This document shows positions 17,483-25,616 of a stretch of DNA of 64,000 nt, piece after piece. A model generated the notes under the pieces. The model had not been told where the DNA came from, searched no databases, and worked only from the letters and a program-made list of their open reading frames with translations. This DNA comes from Clostridiales bacterium (lineage in GTDB: Bacteria; Bacillota; Clostridia; Saccharofermentanales; Saccharofermentanaceae). A program made the position numbers and the translations under genes. The stretch spans positions 1-64,000 of the forward strand of contig JAFZPJ010000040.1 of assembly GCA_017550385.1 (NCBI GenBank), written 5' to 3'. Numbering within the stretch: the stretch's first letter is position 1; every line of letters begins with the position of its first letter.

Positions 17483-18996
17483 TTTTCCTCACCTCCGGCG
17501 ATCGTCGCCATAACTTTGTTTTGGTTAAGATCAGCGCCGTCCAGTTCACCAACGACCTTGCGGTCTCTCATGACCACGAGCCTTGAACATGTACGGAGCA
17601 TCTCATCGATCTCCGATGAGATGAAGGTAACGCTCTTGCCTTCAGAAGCGAGCTTCAGCGCCAGCTTCTGGATCTCTACCTTTGTTCCGATGTCGATACC
17701 TCTTGTAGGCTCATCGAGTATGAGATACGAAGGATCAGTGAACAGCCAGCGCGCCAGGATAACCTTCTGCTGGTTACCGCCCGAGAGCTGTCCGATCGGA
17801 GTATCTGATGAAGCCGTCTTGATATCGAGGAGCTTTATATACTTCTGTGCGATCTCCTCAGCCTGTTTCCTGGTAAACGGTCTGAAGAATCCCTTCATTA
17901 CCTGCTGAGCGAGGATGATGTTGTCTCTTACTGAGAGCTCTGATACGATACCGTCCTGTTTTCTGTCTTCAGGAAGATATCCTATGCCGTTCTTCATGGC
18001 GTCGATCGGCTTATGGATCTTAACCTGTTTGCCGTGCATAAGGACCTTGCCTGATGTTACATGGTCAGCACCGAAAATAGCTCTTACGCACTCGGAACGG
18101 CCGGAACCCAGGAGGCCCGTAAATCCGTTGACTTCACCCTTCTTGATATAGAAGTCAAAAGGCTTGATGCCTGCGTTGCTTGCAAGACCCTTTGCTTCGA
18201 GGATCGTCTCGGATTCTTCATTATTCTTTACCTTCTCTTCCTCATCCTTGATGCTTGCCATATCGTCAAGCTCTTTGCCGAGCATCTTGGAAACGAGTTT
18301 TACTCTGGGAAGATCTTCTATAACATATTCTCCGACAAGTCCGCCGTCTCTTAAGACCGTGATCCTGTCGCAGACCTCATATACCTGGTCAAGGAAGTGT
18401 GTAACGAAAATGATGCCTACGCCCTTAGCCTTGAGATCTCTCATAAGCTTGAAGAGCTTCTCTACTTCCTGTTCATCGAGTGATGACGTAGGCTCGTCAA
18501 GGATCAATACCTTACATTCCATATCGACCGCTCTTGCGATGGCGACCATCTGCTGAACTGCGATCGAGCAGCTGTCGAGCTGCTGTGTCGGCTTGACCGG
18601 GATCTGAAGAGATTCCAGAAGCTTGCCGGCCTTGGTATTCATATCCTTCCAATTGGTAACGGCAGACTTGGTCCTGCCGATGAACATATTCTCTGCAACC
18701 GTTAGGTTCGGGCAAAGCGATATCTCCTGATAAACGGTGCTGATACCGATGTTCTGGGCATCCTGGGGAGAACGGATATTGGCTTCTCCATCTGTGCCCT
18801 CTATATAAATATGACCACCGTCCTTGGGATAGACTCCGGTCAAGACTTTTATCAAAGTTGATTTTCCGGCTCCGTTCTCGCCCATAAGAGCATGAATCTC
18901 GCCTCTGCGAAGTGTATAGTCCACATTCTGAAGGGCACGGACTCCCGGAAAGTACTTACAGATACCAGTCATCTGCAGTATAACGCCCTCATCCAT
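17479..18996 (-). CDS. ytfR: Sugar ABC transporter ATPase, YtfR type (two ABC domains)
   Basis: The 505-residue protein holds two ABC domains in one chain, as in RbsA/AraG/YtfR. The N-terminal domain has Walker A GENGAGKST, a signature region and Walker B LILDEPTSSLD. The C-terminal domain has a degenerate P-loop (GLLGSGRSE) with LSGGNQQKV and LILDEPTRGID, the usual asymmetry of this class. It energises sugar uptake from the cytoplasmic face. An intrinsic terminator lies between the binding-protein gene and this gene, so it is probably made at a lower level than the binding protein. The ribosome site GGAGG lies 10 nt before the ATG. Confidence 0.93.
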   Translation of the reverse strand: MDEGVILQMTGICKYFPGVRALQNVDYTLRRGEIHALMGENGAGKSTLIKVLTGVYPKDGGHIYIEGTDGEANIRSPQDAQNIGISTVYQEISLCPNLTVAENMFIGRTKSAVTNWKDMNTKAGKLLESLQIPVKPTQQLDSCSIAVQQMVAIARAVDMECKVLILDEPTSSLDEQEVEKLFKLMRDLKAKGVGIIFVTHFLDQVYEVCDRITVLRDGGLVGEYVIEDLPRVKLVSKMLGKELDDMASIKDEEEKVKNNEESETILEAKGLASNAGIKPFDFYIKKGEVNGFTGLLGSGRSECVRAIFGADHVTSGKVLMHGKQVKIHKPIDAMKNGIGYLPEDRKQDGIVSELSVRDNIILAQQVMKGFFRPFTRKQAEEIAQKYIKLLDIKTASSDTPIGQLSGGNQQKVILARWLFTDPSYLILDEPTRGIDIGTKVEIQKLALKLASEGKSVTFISSEIDEMLRTCSRLVVMRDRKVVGELDGADLNQNKVMATIAGGEEK

Positions 18997-19024
18997 AACT
19001 TGTGTTCCTCCGATATCAGATTTG

Positions 19025-19062
19025 AAAAAAGCACGCGGTGCGGAATTATCCGTACCGCGTGC
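19025..19062 (-). terminator. Intrinsic terminator between ytfQ and ytfR
   Basis: On the minus strand, a 14-bp stem (GCACGCGGTACGGA with TCCGCACCGCGTGC, one G-T pair) and a 4-nt loop are followed by TTTTTT (19030-19025). This is a strong intrinsic terminator just after the binding-protein gene. Partial read-through would give more binding protein than membrane components. Confidence 0.85.
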
Positions 19063-19103
19063 CGGTTGAAATCTCAGTCAATTACTGACCTAAAGTTCAT
19101 TAA

Positions 19104-20144
19104 TTAGATTCCGTACTTATCTACGTCGTCCTGTGTGATTGTCTTAGCGTCGAAGCCGATCTCGTCCATGATGATTGTCTTCTCAGCGGGCTCGATACCC
19201 TGCTCGAGGTTCTGGATGATCTCATCGATGTAAGAAGCCTGGAAAGGATTGCACTGCTGGTCGAAGTTCCAGTTGCCTGCGAGTACTTCTTCAAGAGCCC
19301 AAGCGTTGCAGTCATAACCCATGATGATAACGTCGCCGTCAACACCGTGAGAGATGTTAGCCTTATCGAGAGCTGCAACAGCACCCTTAGCCATATCGTC
19401 GTTCTCTGCATAGATTACGTTGAAGTCTTCACCGGAATCGATGACTGCCTGAACGATCTGCTCTGCTGTCTCTGCATTCCACTCAGCTGTCTGCTGTGTA
19501 ACGATTGTCCAGTTGTCGTTAGATGCTACCATCTCATCAAGAGCTGCAGAACGGCCGATCTGAGCTGCAGAACCCATAACGCCCTGGATGTGGATAACCT
19601 TGTACTCATCGAGGCCCTGAGAAGCGAGCCAGTCGATGGAGTTCTCACCTTCCTTGTACATGTCGGATACGATGGAAGCAACATAGAGGCTCTCATCTGC
19701 ATCGATAGTACGGTCGAAGAGGATTACCTGGATGCCTGCTGTCTGAGCGTCTGTAAGAACAGAATCCCAGCCGGATGTGCCGGCAGCAGAGATAAGGAGA
19801 TAATCAACGTCATCCTGGATGAACTGCTGAGCAGCTGCGATCTGCTCGTCGTTCTTAAGGCTGTAGAAGAAAGAAGCATCATAGCCGTTCTCTTCTGTGA
19901 ATGTAGCCTTCATGTCGTTGTCGTTAGCTGTACGATAACCGGACTCGTTAGGGTCGTTGTTGATGATACCGACCTTGATGAGATCACCGTCATCAGCAGC
20001 TGCGGGTGCATCGCCTTCGTCAGCAGCGCTTGCGGGTGTATCGTCACCTGCGGGAGCTTCTGTAGCTGCAGGAGCCTGAGCTGCACATGCACACATAGAA
20101 AGTGCCATAGCAGCAGTAACACCAATTGATAAGAACTTCTTCAT
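19104..20144 (-). CDS. ytfQ: Sugar-binding lipoprotein, YtfQ type
   Basis: This 346-residue protein is the solute-binding part of the transporter. It has a lipoprotein signal peptide ending near LSMCAC, an Ala/Asp-rich linker to about residue 53, and then a type I periplasmic-binding fold (Peripla_BP_4). IKVGIINNDPNESGYR opens the fold, and IHIQGVMGSAAQIGRS is the segment shared with YtfQ relatives. It would sit on the outer face of the membrane and deliver the sugar to the two permeases. It is the first gene of the operon, with a GTGAGG site before the ATG and a 404-bp control region upstream. A paralogue lies at 21614-22600. Confidence 0.9.
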   Translation of the reverse strand: MKKFLSIGVTAAMALSMCACAAQAPAATEAPAGDDTPASAADEGDAPAAADDGDLIKVGIINNDPNESGYRTANDNDMKATFTEENGYDASFFYSLKNDEQIAAAQQFIQDDVDYLLISAAGTSGWDSVLTDAQTAGIQVILFDRTIDADESLYVASIVSDMYKEGENSIDWLASQGLDEYKVIHIQGVMGSAAQIGRSAALDEMVASNDNWTIVTQQTAEWNAETAEQIVQAVIDSGEDFNVIYAENDDMAKGAVAALDKANISHGVDGDVIIMGYDCNAWALEEVLAGNWNFDQQCNPFQASYIDEIIQNLEQGIEPAEKTIIMDEIGFDAKTITQDDVDKYGI

Positions 20145-20277
20145 AATTGTTTTTTCCTCACTTTCATATGATTGTCGTTCTTTTCTTCACACCGGAACTT
20201 ACCGATGTTGCTGTTAGTTCGAGTTTGCCGTTAATGATTTTTCAATTCAATGACAATGTAAGACATTTGACTCTGTA

Positions 20278-20320
20278 AACAATACAAATTTTCGTGTATT
20301 CTTTAAGAACAATACAAATT
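20278..20320. promoter_or_regulatory. Tandem AraR-type half-sites 30 bp apart
   Basis: AACAATACAAATT occurs at 20278-20290 and again at 20308-20320, exactly 30 bp apart, close to three helical turns. The core (A)TACAAAT matches the right half of the Bacillus AraR operator (ATTTGTACGTACAAAT). Helical phasing suggests cooperative binding by the AraR-like regulator encoded next door. The match is to a half-site only, so the assignment is tentative. Confidence 0.5.
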
Positions 20321-20423
20321 CTGCAAACGGGAACTTTTTTTGTTTGTTATTTTCCAATTTGCTGCGAATAAGTTGGAATATTTCACACTCAAACTGCTTT
20401 TCCCGTCTGAAATTTGTTTGTTA

Positions 20424-20439
20424 ATCCGTGCAAACGGAT
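20424..20439. promoter_or_regulatory. Perfect palindrome ATCCGT-GCAA-ACGGAT
   Basis: The 16-bp element has perfect 6-bp arms around a 4-bp centre. It lies about 110 bp upstream of the araR-like start. It overlaps a TGCAAACG core similar to LacI-family and CcpA sites. It may be an operator for the nearby regulator or for catabolite control. Confidence 0.4.
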
Positions 20440-20548
20440 GTCAGGATTTGTGATTTTTTATTGCTTTTAAGCAAAGTTTGATAAAAAATCGTGAGTCCCG
20501 GAGCACTTAAACCGATTCTTTTATGCAGAATGACTACGGAGTGACCAT

Positions 20549-21610
20549 ATGAAATATCAGGCGGTAGCGCAGTACCTGAGAGAATACATAGTTCTCCACG
20601 CCAACGAGCCCTTACACCCGCTTCCGACCGAGCAGGATCTTCAGGACAGGTTCGGTGTAAGCCGGCAGACGGTAAGGAAAGCTATAAGTATCCTTAAAGA
20701 AGAAGGACTGATCAAGAGCCGAAGGGGAAGCGGTTACTATCTCGCAAAAGCAGGAAACTCTTCTTCGATGCAGATCGCAGTCATCACCACGTTTATGGAT
20801 GACTACATCTTCCCTGCCGTCCTCCGCGATATGGAGAATATCCTGACTCCGAACGGATATAAGATCCAGGTCTACTCCACACTTAACAGAGTCTCCGCAG
20901 AACGTGAGATCTTACAGCAGATCAGTCGTCATCCGGTAGGCGGCATCATAGTCGAAGGTTCCAAGACGGCACTTCCCAATCCAAACACCGACTTGTATCA
21001 GAAGCTGAGGGATATGGGTATACCGATCGTATTCTTCCAGGGGCACTATCCTGACCTGTCTCATATACCTGCCGTCACGGACAATAATTATGCGGGCGGA
21101 TATATGCTCGCCAAATATCTTATCTCAAAGGGATATAAGTCTATCGGCGGCATTTTCAAGAGCGACGACATTCAGGGACCCGAGCGTTACGGCGGTATGA
21201 TGAATGCCATCCGTGATGCCGGACTGTCCGTCCCCGATCATTCCATATGCTGGTACGATTCCGAGCAGAGGGCAAGGCTTATCGAAGATAAAGACGAGCG
21301 CCTGCTCATCCGTTTCCTCAAAGAGCGTCTCCCCGCCTCAAGCGCCGTTATCTGTTATAACGACGAGATCGCCTATCACCTGATAAAAGACATCCTGTCC
21401 ATGGGCAAGAAAGTCCCGAAGGATTTTGCCGTAGTGAGCTTCGATAACAGTTATTACAGCAGGATCTGCCCTGTGCCAATAACTTCCCTGGGACATAAAG
21501 CCGGGACCATGGGAACGCAGGCTGCATCAAAGATGCTGGATCTTCTCCGCGGCAAAGAAGCAAGATCATCCGCTATTCCCTGGGACCTCGTGATCAGAGC
21601 CAGCGGCTGA
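20549..21610 (+). CDS. araR: AraR-type transcriptional regulator (GntR DNA-binding, LacI effector domain)
   Basis: This 353-residue protein joins a GntR-type winged helix (about residues 1-68, with FGVSRQTVRKAISILKEEGL) to a LacI/GalR-type sugar-binding domain (about 77-353, with VICYNDEIAYHLI and VVSFDNS near the end). This fusion is the hallmark of AraR, the arabinose repressor of Bacillota. It is transcribed away from the pentose operon across a 404-bp region that holds AraR-like half-sites, so it most likely represses that operon and perhaps itself. Binding of arabinose is inferred from family and context. GGAG lies 6 nt before the ATG. Confidence 0.88.
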   Translation: MKYQAVAQYLREYIVLHANEPLHPLPTEQDLQDRFGVSRQTVRKAISILKEEGLIKSRRGSGYYLAKAGNSSSMQIAVITTFMDDYIFPAVLRDMENILTPNGYKIQVYSTLNRVSAEREILQQISRHPVGGIIVEGSKTALPNPNTDLYQKLRDMGIPIVFFQGHYPDLSHIPAVTDNNYAGGYMLAKYLISKGYKSIGGIFKSDDIQGPERYGGMMNAIRDAGLSVPDHSICWYDSEQRARLIEDKDERLLIRFLKERLPASSAVICYNDEIAYHLIKDILSMGKKVPKDFAVVSFDNSYYSRICPVPITSLGHKAGTMGTQAASKMLDLLRGKEARSSAIPWDLVIRASG

Positions 21611-21613
21611 AGA

Positions 21614-22600
21614 TCAATACTCTCTGTTATCTATTATCTCCTGAGTAACGGTATCCGGCGTAAAGACGGTCTCGTCCACATATTGATACTTGGACGGTAT
21701 GCCGCCTGCTTCGATCGTATCTATAACGTTCTTTACAAGAGGACCGAGCATGGGGTTGCACTCGACTTCAAGCGATATCTTGCCTTCCATGCAGAGTTCC
21801 AACGCCTGCTTGGTCGCATCGAAAGATATTACCCTGACTCCGCCTTCACCGCAGGTGTAGCCGTATTTCTCAAGGGCTTCTATCGCACCGAAAGCCTCGT
21901 TGTCGTTCTCGCAGTACACAACATCGATAGACGGCCTTACGTCGTTATTGATAATGTAATCGCTTATGACTTCGTATGTCTTAGCCTGAGTGAAGTCACC
22001 GTCAAACTGAGCCAGAAGGTTCCAGTTGCTGTTCTCTTCCAATGCATCTAGCAGTGCCTGTGTGCGTCCGAGCTGTGCGGTAGAACCTATAGTTCCCTGG
22101 ATGTGGATTATGTTCACTTCCTCACTGTCTGCAAATTCCTGGGTCATCCATTCTGTTGCCTTCTGACCTTCCAGATAGAAGTCGGCACCTACATGCGCGG
22201 TAAAAAGGCTGTCGTCTTCCACATTGACCATACGGTCAACGATTATTACCGGAATACCGGCTTCCTGCGCTTCTTTAAGTACCGCGTCCCAGCCTTCCTC
22301 TGAGATAGGCATGACAACGATATAATCGACCTTCTGCTGTATGAACTTTCTTATTGCACTGAACTGGTTCTCCTGCATCTGCTTCGCATCATCAAAGAGG
22401 AGCCTGTATCCGTTATCTTCGGTAAATACCGCTTTGGTAGACTCGGTATTGGCGATCCTCCAGTCTGATTCCGCACCGACCTGAGATACTCCGACTACTA
22501 TAAGATCATCTTCTCCGGAAGTCTGATCACTGTTGCAGGAACATACAAGGCAGCAAGCCATAATGAATATTAATAATACAGATATTATCTTCTTAAGCAT
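21614..22600 (-). CDS. Second YtfQ-like sugar-binding lipoprotein, linked to a sensor kinase
   Basis: This 328-residue protein has a lipoprotein signal (lipobox LVCSC near residue 21) and a type I binding fold clearly related to the ytfQ product; both share (I/V)IHIQG-(T/V)(I/M)GS-AQ(L/I)GR. It has no transporter genes of its own. Instead it begins 2 nt after a histidine kinase gene, which is followed upstream by a response regulator. Known parallels (such as XylFII-LytS in Clostridium beijerinckii) use a membrane-tethered binding protein as the sugar-sensing part of the kinase. I infer the same role here. The start at the second ATG (22600) is better spaced from AAGGAGG than the first. Confidence 0.82.
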   Translation of the reverse strand: MLKKIISVLLIFIMACCLVCSCNSDQTSGEDDLIVVGVSQVGAESDWRIANTESTKAVFTEDNGYRLLFDDAKQMQENQFSAIRKFIQQKVDYIVVMPISEEGWDAVLKEAQEAGIPVIIVDRMVNVEDDSLFTAHVGADFYLEGQKATEWMTQEFADSEEVNIIHIQGTIGSTAQLGRTQALLDALEENSNWNLLAQFDGDFTQAKTYEVISDYIINNDVRPSIDVVYCENDNEAFGAIEALEKYGYTCGEGGVRVISFDATKQALELCMEGKISLEVECNPMLGPLVKNVIDTIEAGGIPSKYQYVDETVFTPDTVTQEIIDNREY

Positions 22601-22602
22601 TA

Positions 22603-24012
22603 TCATTCCTCCTTGGAAGCAGGTATGCGCGCAGTAACAGTCGTTCCTTCGCCTTCTTCGGATTCAACCGAGAGACCGTATCTGTCACCGAAGAACAGCT
22701 GAAGCCTCTCATGTACCGTCGTAAGGCCAAACCCCACGCGTTCCTTGCTTGCCAGCGACTGTCTTATCTGTGCGAGGCGTTCTTCCGTCATGCCCGCACC
22801 GTCGTCTTTAACTATAAGCACGATATCTTCACCATCAAGGTGTCCCGTTACGGAGATATGGCCTGCCGCCCGCTTGAGCTTGACGCCGTGGTAAAGCGCG
22901 TTTTCCACCAAAGGCTGCAAAGTAAGCTTTGGCATCCTCACGCTCTTGATATCGGGATCGATATCGACGGAGAATGTGAGGATATCCTTATATCTGACCT
23001 GCTGAATCTGCAGATAACTGATTACCTGCTTCTCCTCATCTCCGAGTGAGATTATATCCTCACCGTTGCTGAGAGAAGATCTGAAGAAAGACGAGAGGTT
23101 GGCGACCATCTCCACCGCATCGTCAGATTTGCCTGCTTCAATGAGCCAGATGATCGTATCGAGAGTGTTATAGAGGAAGTGCGGATTGATCTGTGCCTGA
23201 AGCAGGGCAAGCTCGGCCTTACGGAGGCTCTCCTGCTTATCTTTGGACTCCTTCATCAGGTTATCCATCCTGGCGACCATGTTCTCCATACCGACGCTGA
23301 GATCTTTGATCTCATAGATGTCGGATTGTACCGGTTCTTTGACCGTGAGATCGCCGCCTCCGATGTCTTTGATACGCTTACCGAGTTTCTCTACCGGAAC
23401 AGATACCGACTTTGTGATCCTCGATGTGTATCTCGCCAGGAATACTACCGCACATGCTACCAGTAACAGGATGATCGTTATCTCGATGATAAGCTGGATC
23501 TGGATCTCTTTTTGCATCTCATTTAGCTGTACCGCTTCGAAATACAGGTAGTCATACATGTACTCCTGGATGAGAGACGTAAGTACGTATATGTTGTTTT
23601 CGAGCTGGATCTGACGGTCGTCGTAGCTCTCAGTCTCTGCGATGGTCTGCATCTGTGTCTCGAGCGTCTTGCAGAGATCGAGAACGCTGGTGATGGCAGT
23701 AAGGCTGTCCTTGTCGGTAGTACTCTCGATAAGAGAGCCGGCAAGCTTCTCCGCCTCAAGTACTTCAGCAACGGGGAGGCCTTCGGAATAGCGGCTTCCT
23801 ACAACGTAGTAGTACATCTTAAGGTCTATCTCTTCTTTGAAGTTCTGGTTGAACTCGGAGACAGTCGTTATGTTGTGAAGGAACTTACGGTATCTGACCT
23901 GATACAAAGCGATGGTTGATACCGTCAGGATGATGACAACGATCGTGAGAGTTACGAAGGCATTGAAGAGCCTTCTCATTCTCCTTGATATCGAAGTATC
24001 GCTCCGGGGCAT
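22603..24012 (-). CDS. Sensor histidine kinase, LytS/YesM type
   Basis: The 469-residue protein has two membrane helices (about 15-38 and 173-195) around an extracytoplasmic segment of about 135 residues that looks all-helical. A HAMP-like linker follows (about 196-250). The His_kinase domain has the phospho-acceptor H278 in QINPHFLYNTLD, and the ATPase domain the N box around N371, DDGAGM at 403-408 and GFGL at 427-430. The helical sensor segment has no obvious ligand fold of its own, so it probably reads the sugar through the binding protein encoded next to it. Its start overlaps the stop codon of the response-regulator gene by 1 nt (TGATG). Confidence 0.92.
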   Translation of the reverse strand: MPRSDTSISRRMRRLFNAFVTLTIVVIILTVSTIALYQVRYRKFLHNITTVSEFNQNFKEEIDLKMYYYVVGSRYSEGLPVAEVLEAEKLAGSLIESTTDKDSLTAITSVLDLCKTLETQMQTIAETESYDDRQIQLENNIYVLTSLIQEYMYDYLYFEAVQLNEMQKEIQIQLIIEITIILLLVACAVVFLARYTSRITKSVSVPVEKLGKRIKDIGGGDLTVKEPVQSDIYEIKDLSVGMENMVARMDNLMKESKDKQESLRKAELALLQAQINPHFLYNTLDTIIWLIEAGKSDDAVEMVANLSSFFRSSLSNGEDIISLGDEEKQVISYLQIQQVRYKDILTFSVDIDPDIKSVRMPKLTLQPLVENALYHGVKLKRAAGHISVTGHLDGEDIVLIVKDDGAGMTEERLAQIRQSLASKERVGFGLTTVHERLQLFFGDRYGLSVESEEGEGTTVTARIPASKEE

Positions 24013-25613
24013 CAGCGTTTGCCTCCGCTTCTGTAATCACGCGGAGTACAGCCCTGCGTCTTCTTGAACAGGAAACTGAAATAATGCGGATCCTTATACC
24101 CTACTTCACTTGCGATCTCGCCTGACCTCTTGTCAGTGGTCTTAAGGAGTTCCTTCGCCTTTGCCATGCGCTTTGAAGTAATGTACTCGGTTATTGTGCA
24201 TTTCATCTCCTGCGAGAATTCGGCGGACAGATAGTTCGCGCTGATGTTGACCTCTTTGGCTATGCCGCTGAGGGAGATATTCTCGTCAGTGTAGTTGTTG
24301 TCAATGTATTTGACTGCTCTGGTCAGGATATCCTTGTACTGTCCGGCAGAATGCTGCGTCCTGAGCTTTACAGCGGCAAGAAGGAATTCGGTTATGTATC
24401 TTCTCAGATCCTGCAGACCCACGGGTCTGTCGACCATTCCGACGCATGTGACATCCCTGAGCAGTTCCTCTTCGCTTATGCCGAGCGAAGCCACATAAGA
24501 TGTTGCGGTAAAACGAGCCTGGAGCATCAGGTAGTGACAGAACGGCTGTGATGATGCGGCATCCTGAAGATCGAGCAGGAACTCACCCACGAAGTTCGGT
24601 ATCTCGGATGCTTCAGCAGTGCTCATGACTTCCGTTAGGATCGCAGGATTGAACTTCGATACGTCCATGCCGCTCAGTCTGCCGGTGCCCTTATGTGCGT
24701 CCGGAACAGATACGGTAGCAGATGTAAGGATATGACAGTCAGGCTGTATATAACGGTATGCCCATAGTCTGGACACTTCGTTGAAGCAATCGGGAAGCTG
24801 GCTCAGTCTGCTCACCGGACCAGCTGCGGCAACATACCAGGCCTTCTCGCCTTCGTATTTGCTGTAACTGCTCTGAACGGAAGCGATGCAGCCGCTGATA
24901 TAACCCTCGACAGAATCCTGTCCGCCCTTTATCAGGACCATGTACGTGGTAAGATTCCATCTGAAGAGCAGATACTCGGGATGTTTCATGAAGTGGAAGA
25001 GAAGGGTCTCTCTCGCCTTGTCTTCCGTCTCAGAATAGTTCTCACCAAGAATGGAGAAGAACGCGAGTGAATAGCACTGAGCCTTGATATCGAGATCGAG
25101 CTTGGCTGCTTCCTCATATATCTGCTGGACCGGAAGCCTTCCGGATACGACGCGCTCCATGAACTTTCTTCTGGCATACTGATCGTATTCCTGGGAATCG
25201 TGCTGGAACTGCACCTGGTATTCGCGCTGCTCTCTCTCCTGTTCGATCTTGTCCCTGACCTCTCTTAAGACCTTCATGAGTGATGCTTTGGTAACCGGCT
25301 TGAGCAGATATTGCTCCACGCCGAGTTCTATTGCCTGTCTGGCATATTCGAAGTCGTCATATCCGGAGAGGATGATTATCTTAGTCTCGGGGAACTCTTC
25401 AAGCACCAGTTTTGACAGCGATAAGCCGTCCATAAAAGGCATCCTGATATCAGTTATGAGAACGTCAGGGTGAGCATCCGTAATGAGCGGCAGAGCCATC
25501 TCGCCGTCAGCAGCCTCACCTGCAAAGATGTAGCCGATGCTCTCCCACGGGACCGTGTCCCTGAGAGTCTCCCTTATAGTGCTTTCATCTTCGACCAGGA
25601 ATACTTTGAGCAT
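24012..25613 (-). CDS. Response regulator with AraC-type DNA-binding domain (YesN type)
   Basis: This 533-residue protein has a receiver domain (1-125; phospho-acceptor D55 in LITDIRMP, K105 in LLKPV), a short coiled segment, a middle region of about 280 residues with no family I can name, and an AraC-type double helix-turn-helix at the C-terminus (about 430-530, ending EVGYKDPHYFSFLFKKTQGCTP in the typical form). It should be phosphorylated by the adjacent kinase and activate sugar-related genes. Likely targets are the ytfQRT-araD operon and the GH5 gene that lies 3 nt upstream in the same transcript, but no binding site could be identified. Confidence 0.92.
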   Translation of the reverse strand: MLKVFLVEDESTIRETLRDTVPWESIGYIFAGEAADGEMALPLITDAHPDVLITDIRMPFMDGLSLSKLVLEEFPETKIIILSGYDDFEYARQAIELGVEQYLLKPVTKASLMKVLREVRDKIEQEREQREYQVQFQHDSQEYDQYARRKFMERVVSGRLPVQQIYEEAAKLDLDIKAQCYSLAFFSILGENYSETEDKARETLLFHFMKHPEYLLFRWNLTTYMVLIKGGQDSVEGYISGCIASVQSSYSKYEGEKAWYVAAAGPVSRLSQLPDCFNEVSRLWAYRYIQPDCHILTSATVSVPDAHKGTGRLSGMDVSKFNPAILTEVMSTAEASEIPNFVGEFLLDLQDAASSQPFCHYLMLQARFTATSYVASLGISEEELLRDVTCVGMVDRPVGLQDLRRYITEFLLAAVKLRTQHSAGQYKDILTRAVKYIDNNYTDENISLSGIAKEVNISANYLSAEFSQEMKCTITEYITSKRMAKAKELLKTTDKRSGEIASEVGYKDPHYFSFLFKKTQGCTPRDYRSGGKR

Positions 25614-25616
25614 AGA

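Larger units (their letters stand above)
20145..20548. promoter_or_regulatory. Divergent control region between ytfQ operon and araR-like gene
   Basis: This 404-bp stretch has no convincing gene. It is A/T-rich, which fits a promoter region serving both directions. It contains a direct repeat with the AraR-like half-site ACAAAT (20278-20320), a reversed half-site ATTTGT at 20412-20417, two copies of GCAAACGG (20323-20330 and 20430-20437) that resemble the TGNAANCG half of catabolite (CcpA/cre) sites, and a perfect palindrome at 20424-20439. I could not place -35 and -10 boxes with confidence in either direction. Confidence 0.7.

Noticed and set aside
19347..20129. A 260-codon plus-strand frame opposite ytfQ
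   Set aside because: It is antisense to a well supported binding-protein gene and is very rich in Cys, Val and Ser, as expected from the complement of a biased gene. No start signal was found.
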